Assembly (NCBI GenBank): GCA_002315885.1
Contig: DCIO01000054.1
Span: 1 to 25,111 of the forward strand
Source of the DNA: Lentisphaeria bacterium UBA1724
GTDB taxonomy: Bacteria; Verrucomicrobiota; Lentisphaeria; Oligosphaerales; Oligosphaeraceae
Direction of reading: 5' to 3'
DNA: 25,111 bases
Shown here: in pieces, positions 21,607-25,111 of the stretch
Numbering within the stretch: position 1 is the first letter of the stretch
How the letters are laid out: every line of letters begins with the position of its first letter
Program-made: the position numbers and the translations under genes
The notes under the pieces: generated by a model
The model's database searches: none
What the model saw: the letters and a program-made list of their open reading frames with translations, nothing else
What the model was told of the DNA's origin: nothing

Positions 21607-23637
21607 ATGACTATGCATCATCTTCGTTTCCGTCAAGTCCACCTGGATTTCCATACTTCTGGCCAGATTCCCGGCATTGGGGCCGCCTTCAACAAAGAAG
21701 AATGGCAGAAGACCCTGAAGGACGCCCATGTGAATTCCATCACCATCTTCGCCAAGTGCCATCACGGCTGGCACTACAACAACACCAAGGTGGGCAACCG
21801 CCACCCGAATTTGACTTTCGACCTCCTGCGCGCACAATTCGACGCATGCAAGGAAATTAATGTCAATGCGCCCATCTATATTTCCGCTGGATTGGACAAC
21901 AACATGCTGGACCAGCACCCCGAATGGAATTATATCCCCATTGACGAGCAGACCGGCAAGACATACGCCCAAAGCAACCTGGATGCGGGCTTCCACAAAG
22001 CGTGCTTCAACTCACCCTACGTGGATTATCTCTGCGAGGAAATCAAGGAAGTCGTGCGGGACTACCCCAATTGCGACGGCATTTTCCTGGACATCATCAA
22101 CCAGGCGCCCTGCGCGTGCCCCTACTGCATGGAAATCATGCGAAAGAACGGCATGGATCCCCACAGTGCCGCCGACCGCCAGAAGGTGGCCGAGATGGGT
22201 CTGGAGCGCTACTACCGCATGACCACCGCGGCGGTGCGTGACATCGACCCCAACATGCCCATCTTCCACAACTCGGGGCATGTCACCCCTGGCAAGCGTG
22301 AAATCCTGAACAAGTATTTCAGCCATCTGGAGCTGGAGTCCCTGCCCACGGGTGGCTGGGGCTACGACCACTTTGCACTCTCCGCCAAATATGTCCACAC
22401 CCTGCCCTTTGACTACCTGGGCATGACGGGCAAGTTCCACACCTCCTGGGGCGAATTCGGCGGCTACAAGAATCCCAACGCCCTGCGCTACGAATGCGCG
22501 GCGATGCTGGCCTACGGCGCCAAGTCCTCCATCGGCGATCAGCTCCATCCCTGCGGGAAGCTGGATTCCTCCACCTACCGCATCATCGGTCGCGCCTACC
22601 AGGAAGTGGAGGAGAAGGAAGCCTGGTGCGACAACGTCCGCAATGTAGCGGAAATCGCGATTCTCTCCAAAGCCGCGGTGGAACGCAATTCCAGCTGGGA
22701 ACTCCACGGCGACATCGGCGCGGGGCGCGTGCTCCTGGAAGGCCATTTCCTCTTTGACATCATCGACACGGAAGCAACGGATTTCTCCCAATACAAGCTC
22801 ATCATTCTGCCGGACGACATCCTGATTCCCGCGGAACTCAAGGCGCGACTGGATCAGTATCTGGCCCAGGGCGGACATCTGATGCTCTCCGGAAAGAGCG
22901 GCCTGGACGCCGATGGGAAGCCCCTCTTCGACATGGGCGCGGAATTCGGCGGCGAGAGCCCCTACAAGATCGACTACATGCTGCCCATCCCCGAATTGCA
23001 GGGCACTGACGTGGATTCCCCCATGGTGATGTACTTCCCCAGCCAGCGCGTGAAAGCCACCAAGGCCAAGTCTCTGGGGGACATCTACGATCCCTACTTC
23101 AACCGCACGGACCACGACCACTTCTGCTCTCACCAGCACACACCCTACAAGCCAGAGGCCAGTGGCTTCTCCTCCGCCATCCAATACGGCAACATCACCT
23201 ACTTCGCGCACCCCGTATTCACCATCTACAAGGGCTGGGGATGCGTCCCCATGGCGGAATACCTCCGAAAGATGGTCAAGCTGGCTCTGGGAGACACCCC
23301 GCGCCTCACCAGTAACCTGCCCTCCACCGCACGCATCAGCGTCATGGACCAGGATGCCGAAAAGCGTACCGTCATCCATCTGCTCTACGCCAATGTGGTC
23401 CCACGAGGCGGTGACAAGACGGTGAATGGCATCGGTCTCTGGGGCAACGGCATCGTCATCGAGGAGCTCATGCCTCTACGCGGCACCAAGGTGACCTTCC
23501 GCCCCAAGGCACCTGTCGCCTCCATCACTCTGGAACCCCAGGGCAAGGACCTGCCTTTCCAGAAGAACCCCGACGGCTCCATCTCCTTCACCATCGACGA
23601 ATTCACCTGCCACCAGATGGTGGTACTACATTTTTAA
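21607..23637 (+). CDS. GHL6-type glycoside hydrolase-like protein with GATase-like domain
   Basis: This 676-residue cytosolic protein starts at the ATG at 21607; the frame is open 37 codons further up, but that extension is low-complexity and lacks a start signal. Residues about 5-330 match the hypothetical glycosyl hydrolase 6 (GHL6) barrel, related to GH29/GH42-like families. Landmarks are HLDFHTSGQIPGIG, SITIFAKCHHGWHYN (44-58), DGIFLDIINQAPCACPYC (157-174, Asp162 a plausible nucleophile) and LELESLPTGGWGYDH. Residues about 345-470 look like the flavodoxin-like trimerisation (GATase-like) domain found after GH42 barrels (YKLIILPDDILIPAELK). A beta domain completes the protein. Fucosidase- or galactosidase-like activity is possible, but the substrate is unknown. 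No Shine-Dalgarno site is visible. It is divergent from tRNA-Arg. Confidence 0.8.
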   Translation: MTMHHLRFRQVHLDFHTSGQIPGIGAAFNKEEWQKTLKDAHVNSITIFAKCHHGWHYNNTKVGNRHPNLTFDLLRAQFDACKEINVNAPIYISAGLDNNMLDQHPEWNYIPIDEQTGKTYAQSNLDAGFHKACFNSPYVDYLCEEIKEVVRDYPNCDGIFLDIINQAPCACPYCMEIMRKNGMDPHSAADRQKVAEMGLERYYRMTTAAVRDIDPNMPIFHNSGHVTPGKREILNKYFSHLELESLPTGGWGYDHFALSAKYVHTLPFDYLGMTGKFHTSWGEFGGYKNPNALRYECAAMLAYGAKSSIGDQLHPCGKLDSSTYRIIGRAYQEVEEKEAWCDNVRNVAEIAILSKAAVERNSSWELHGDIGAGRVLLEGHFLFDIIDTEATDFSQYKLIILPDDILIPAELKARLDQYLAQGGHLMLSGKSGLDADGKPLFDMGAEFGGESPYKIDYMLPIPELQGTDVDSPMVMYFPSQRVKATKAKSLGDIYDPYFNRTDHDHFCSHQHTPYKPEASGFSSAIQYGNITYFAHPVFTIYKGWGCVPMAEYLRKMVKLALGDTPRLTSNLPSTARISVMDQDAEKRTVIHLLYANVVPRGGDKTVNGIGLWGNGIVIEELMPLRGTKVTFRPKAPVASITLEPQGKDLPFQKNPDGSISFTIDEFTCHQMVVLHF

Positions 23638-23653
23638 CCCGATCAAATTTTTC

Positions 23654-23665
23654 GCCCTAAAGGGC
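23654..23665. repeat. Short perfect hairpin GCCCT-AA-AGGGC
   Basis: A 5-bp stem with a 2-nt centre lies 16 bp past the GHL6 stop. No T-run follows on either strand, so it is a weak terminator candidate. It opens the repeat-rich spacer before folC. Confidence 0.35.
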
Positions 23666-23787
23666 TCACACAGGACGGAATAGCCCAGCACCTGCGCCAG
23701 CAGGAAGGGCCACACAGAACGGAAAGGAATTGTGAGCCTCCCCCCGCCCCCCTGGATGCCAAGAAAACCCTTCTGTCCTGTGCGAGC
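23664..23787. repeat. Inverted and direct short repeats in the GHL6-folC spacer
   Basis: GCTCACACAGGACGGAA (23664-23680) is matched at 15 of 17 positions by the complement of 23771-23787, and a partial direct copy, GGCCACACAGAACGGAA, lies at 23708-23724. The arrangement could fold the whole spacer. Confidence 0.5.
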
Positions 23788-23837
23788 GCTTTAGCGCGAG
23801 AAAAAGTCCTGTGCGAGCGCTTCAGCGCGAGAAAAAG
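23776..23837 (+). repeat. Two tandem 31-bp repeats just upstream of folC
   Basis: The 31-bp unit at 23776-23806 is repeated at 23807-23837 with one change (T to C). Each unit contains the inverted repeat GCGCT-NN-AGCGC and ends in GAGAAAAAG. The second copy ends 17 bp before the folC start, directly ahead of its ribosome site. Confidence 0.85.
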
Positions 23838-23854
23838 TGCGCGAGGGAAAGAAA

Positions 23855-25087
23855 ATGCTTCAAGATTTCGATGCCTCCCGTGAGGAGGCCTTCTTCAAGA
23901 TTTTCCAGGAATTCTTTGACTTGGAGAAAGATGTCGGCAAGCAGCACGACATGGGCAACTACACCCTGGACCGCCTCTATCCCCTGGCTGCCGCCGCGGG
24001 GCATCCCGAGAAGGGCCTGAAGCTGGTCCATATCGCGGGGACCAAAGGCAAAGGCACCACCAGCTACCTCACCGCGGCGTTGATCACCGCATCGGGACAC
24101 TCCTGCGGTGTCTTTTCCAGCCCACACCTGGACACCGTCCGGGAGCGCTTCCAAATCGATGGCGAGCTTGCCAGTTACGAGGACCTGGAAGCCCTGGCGC
24201 TGCCCCTCTGTGAGAAGATCCGCCAGGCAGATCTGCATCCCTCCCTCTTCGAAATCTTCACCGTCCTGGCATTGCAGTATTTCCAGGTGAAAGGCGCGGA
24301 ATACGCTGTCCTGGAAACCGGCATTGGCGGTCGTCTGGACGCCACGAACTATCCTGAGAAGAAGCTCCTGGCAATCATCACCCCCTTGAGCTACGACCAC
24401 ATGGCGCTCCTGGGGAATGACATCTGCTCCATCGCCAACGAAAAGGCGGGCATCCTTCGCAAGGATACCCCCGTCATCCTTTCAAAGCAGCCCTATCCAC
24501 AGGCCGACGAGTTCATCGTCCAGCGCGCCGCAGAACTCCAGGCGCCCCTCCTGCGTCCCGACACCACCGTGGATGCCACACAGTGGCTCTCCCCTGGCGC
24601 GCCACCCTATCTCCAAGAGAATTTCCAGTCCGCCTGGCGCGCCATGGAAGTGCTGGGTCTCACCCCCGACCGGAAGGCATTCCGACCGCCCCGCCTCCGT
24701 GCCCGCTTCGAACTCGTCCAGGAAAATCCACCCGTCATCCTGGACGCAGCCCACAATGGCGATAGCGCCAAACGCCTCACCGAGGCAATCCACACCTGCT
24801 ACCCCGGAATGAAATTCGTTTGCGTGCTAGGCAGTGTCCCGGGCAAGGACGTCCAGGGCATTGTAGAGGGTCTGAAGGAGATGAATGCGGAATTCATCCT
24901 CACCAACCCCGAGACGCCACGTGGTTCTGCGCTCCCACAACTCCAGGAAGCCGCACAGAACGCCGGGCTGAAGCTCCGCGACATCATCCCAAATATCACT
25001 TCCGCGGATCAACTCCCCAAGTCCACACCACTCCTTTTCACGGGCTCATTCTTCACCGCACTCATCGGAGAAAAACTATATCACTAG
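23855..25087 (+). CDS. folC: Folylpolyglutamate synthase/dihydrofolate synthase
   Basis: This complete 410-residue Mur-ligase-type enzyme adds glutamate to dihydropteroate or folates using ATP. The P-loop is HIAGTKGKGTTS (59-70), followed by FSSPHLDTVRERF (87-99), the folate/ATP-site ETGIGGRLDATN and, in the C-terminal domain, ILDAAHNGDSAKRL. The end, FTGSFFTALIGE, matches the family's SLYLAG-like terminus. The length is near the usual 420-440. The ATG at 23855 is chosen over the in-frame GTG at 23837 because AGGG lies 7 nt ahead of it and the GTG is in the 31-bp repeat. It follows the GHL6 gene in the same direction after a repeat-rich 217-bp spacer. This is a housekeeping gene marking the end of the catabolic region. 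Confidence 0.93.
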   Translation: MLQDFDASREEAFFKIFQEFFDLEKDVGKQHDMGNYTLDRLYPLAAAAGHPEKGLKLVHIAGTKGKGTTSYLTAALITASGHSCGVFSSPHLDTVRERFQIDGELASYEDLEALALPLCEKIRQADLHPSLFEIFTVLALQYFQVKGAEYAVLETGIGGRLDATNYPEKKLLAIITPLSYDHMALLGNDICSIANEKAGILRKDTPVILSKQPYPQADEFIVQRAAELQAPLLRPDTTVDATQWLSPGAPPYLQENFQSAWRAMEVLGLTPDRKAFRPPRLRARFELVQENPPVILDAAHNGDSAKRLTEAIHTCYPGMKFVCVLGSVPGKDVQGIVEGLKEMNAEFILTNPETPRGSALPQLQEAAQNAGLKLRDIIPNITSADQLPKSTPLLFTGSFFTALIGEKLYH

Positions 25088-25111
25088 AGGGTGTACCGAC
25101 GGCGTCCCCGC
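25088..25111. other. Start of the intergenic region after folC
   Basis: The last 24 bases are too short to interpret; no feature is seen. Confidence 0.5.

Noticed and set aside
22012..23379. 455-codon minus-strand open frame inside the GHL6 gene
   Set aside because: It is an antisense shadow; the plus-strand frame has clear family motifs.
1..25111. Prophage, toxin-antitoxin or anti-phage defence system
   Set aside because: No integrase, capsid, nuclease-toxin pair or defence-family motif was found. The family-B polymerase is the only phage-reminiscent gene, and it sits among housekeeping genes.

Overview
The window looks like chromosomal DNA of a Lentisphaerota-type bacterium (Verrucomicrobiota/PVC group, Victivallales-like). 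This assignment is inferred from gene content. It carries many glycoside-hydrolase-like proteins of poorly characterised families (a DUF4838-type protein, GHL10- and GHL6-like barrels, a GH109-like oxidoreductase), a ceramidase-like protein and a GxDLY/SGNH esterase. It also has a LacI regulator, a C-terminal remnant of an H-X9-DG pseudopilin, and a family-B DNA polymerase beside rodA-lepB. A planctomycete is the main alternative. Coding DNA is GC-rich and gene-dense, and the intergenic gaps are markedly AT-rich.

Layout. 1-1524 (minus) is a housekeeping pair: rodA/ftsW-type glycosyltransferase, then the start of signal peptidase I, cut by the window edge. 1720-3939 (plus) is a complete family-B DNA polymerase. 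4033-4896 (plus) is a sugar-phosphate isomerase/epimerase, convergent with a YfcE-type phosphodiesterase (4955-5497, minus). From 14143 down to 5575 the minus strand holds, in transcription order, a cytosolic GH20/GH67-like hydrolase, a small LA_2272-type surface-repeat protein, a large secreted protein with a probable barrel between two jelly rolls, a secreted GHL10 protein, and a GH109-like Gfo/Idh/MocA protein. A LacI repressor (14329-15306, plus) is divergent from the cytosolic hydrolase. Downstream of it lie a pseudopilin remnant with its terminator, a secreted DUF4838 protein and a SGNH esterase (plus). A ceramidase-like protein (minus) is convergent with the esterase. A tRNA-Arg(CCG) with its terminator, a GHL6-type protein and folC (both plus) finish the window.

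How the genes may work together. The middle 15 kb reads as a carbohydrate or glycoconjugate utilisation region without SusC/SusD or visible transporters. It has secreted barrels and carbohydrate-binding folds, cytosolic hydrolases, an esterase, an NAD-dependent GH109-like enzyme, a sugar isomerase and a LacI sensor. The substrate cannot be read from sequence. The combination is the best candidate for a poorly described pathway.

The most distinctive non-coding signals are: three heptanucleotide tandem arrays of one consensus (A-W-T-R-A-G-V) lying exactly at three gene ends and twice supplying the stop codon; a structured intergenic cassette between 20-bp direct repeats; several perfect palindromes upstream of catabolic genes; and a terminator placed 24 nt before the DUF4838 start codon.
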